From: Flavobacterium agrisoli
Lineage (GTDB): Bacteria; Bacteroidota; Bacteroidia; Flavobacteriales; Flavobacteriaceae
Length of the DNA stretch: 64,000 nt
NCBI RefSeq assembly: GCF_016522065.1
Contig: NZ_JAEHFV010000003.1
Coordinates: forward strand, 248,001-312,000
Direction of reading: 5' to 3'
A program made the position numbers and the translations under genes. How positions within the stretch are numbered: position 1 is the stretch's first letter; each line of letters opens with the position of its first letter. Positions 63,677 through 64,000 of the stretch are shown here, one piece after another. The notes under the pieces were generated by a model. It was given only the letters and a program-made list of their open reading frames with translations. It searched no databases and was not told the origin of the DNA.

Positions 63677-64000
63677 CTACCTATTTTTTAAACGTTTGAT
63701 AAGTACAATTAAATTCGTTATTAAAACCGAAAAAATAGCCAGTGCTAATGCGATTCCTAACGGGATATAATACAAAAGTGTTTTGGGTGTAAACGAATCT
63801 TCTTCATATTCAATAGGTTCTAGCGTATCCAATTCCTTGTAAATATTTTGTAAAGCTTTGGTGTCTTTTGCTCTAAAATATTTACCATCGGTCATGCTGG
63901 CAATTTCTTGGAGAGTGCGTTCGTCCAAGTCGGAACCAGAACTATTTGGGTCCCCAATCCCTACAGTATAAATAACAATCGAATCATTTTTGGCTAAATT
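63677..64000 (-). CDS. batA: BatA-like VWA protein, C-terminal part
   Basis: The gene runs off the right edge of the window. The visible 107 residues include the end of a VWA domain (SIVIYTVGIGDPNSSGSDLD, then ERTLQEIASMTDGKYFRAKD) and a C-terminal membrane helix (LLYYIPLGIALALAIFSVLI) followed by a basic tail. The ordering batA, batBC, batD matches known Bat operons. It is 3 bases upstream of the batBC fusion. Confidence 0.88.
   Translation of the reverse strand, partial: NLAKNDSIVIYTVGIGDPNSSGSDLDERTLQEIASMTDGKYFRAKDTKALQNIYKELDTLEPIEYEEDSFTPKTLLYYIPLGIALALAIFSVLITNLIVLIKRLKNR

Overview
The window looks like chromosome of a marine or freshwater Flavobacteriaceae member, most likely Flavobacterium or a close relative. 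The evidence is an AT-rich genome, Bacteroidetes-type promoters (perfect TAnnTTTG -7 boxes ahead of trmH, tmRNA, tRNA-Val and others), a tmRNA tag ending GENNYALAA, a large TonB-dependent receptor with a carboxypeptidase-like N-terminal domain, a Bat (aerotolerance) operon and a type IX secretion C-terminal domain.

Left flank (1-24.1 kb) is ordinary chromosome: a partial sirtuin, trmH, a minus-strand cluster of three DUF1254-type exported proteins with a sulfatase and an outer-membrane-like protein, a TonB receptor/tyrosine phosphatase pair with a divergent membrane-bound AraC regulator, secA, a DUF2795 protein, a PduO-type cobalamin adenosyltransferase, an ABC ATPase, a cupin/DUF1080/methyltransferase operon, a lysine-metabolism-like dehydrogenase, a serine hydrolase and the tmRNA gene.

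From the 3' end of tmRNA (24.13 kb) to about 48.5 kb lies what I read as a genomic island. An 11-bp copy of the tmRNA 3' end recurs at 48488-48498, a large serine recombinase with a translationally coupled small protein sits at the left end, and a truncated tyrosine-recombinase gene and a broken AbiEii gene sit at the right end. A ~80-bp imperfect direct repeat (26319-26397 and 47821-47900) brackets the cargo. The cargo is (i) a complete type II-C CRISPR-Cas system: tracrRNA, cas9 (1268 aa), cas1, cas2 and an array of 22 repeats of 47 bp with 21 spacers; (ii) a membrane protein gene running codirectionally into the array; (iii) a small lipoprotein, TPR histidine kinase and response regulator signalling set; (iv) a run of small cysteine-containing, DUF4236 and exported proteins with an exported endonuclease/phosphatase; and (v) a five-gene operon (40796-46422) with two DUF4407-type membrane coiled-coil proteins, a membrane-anchored transglutaminase/papain-like protein and two unrecognised proteins. 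Set (v) is the best candidate here for an undescribed system.

The CRISPR geometry is notable. The tracrRNA anti-repeat and terminator show that both tracrRNA and crRNA come from the minus strand, so the array is transcribed towards cas2 and both transcripts meet a perfect bidirectional hairpin terminator (32021-32059). The repeat contains a promoter-like element in the crRNA direction, and the degenerate repeat lies at the transcription-upstream, cas-distal end.

Right flank (48.9-64 kb): an integrase relic, a small membrane protein, a strong candidate structured RNA (49596-49744), an MsbA-like ABC exporter, tRNA-Val, a 1778-residue secreted beta-propeller/malectin/PKD protein with a T9SS tail, a frameshifted AraC regulator, a cupin/alcohol dehydrogenase pair, and batA (partial), a batB-batC fusion and batD. 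All functional statements come from reading the sequence and from family knowledge; no searches were run.
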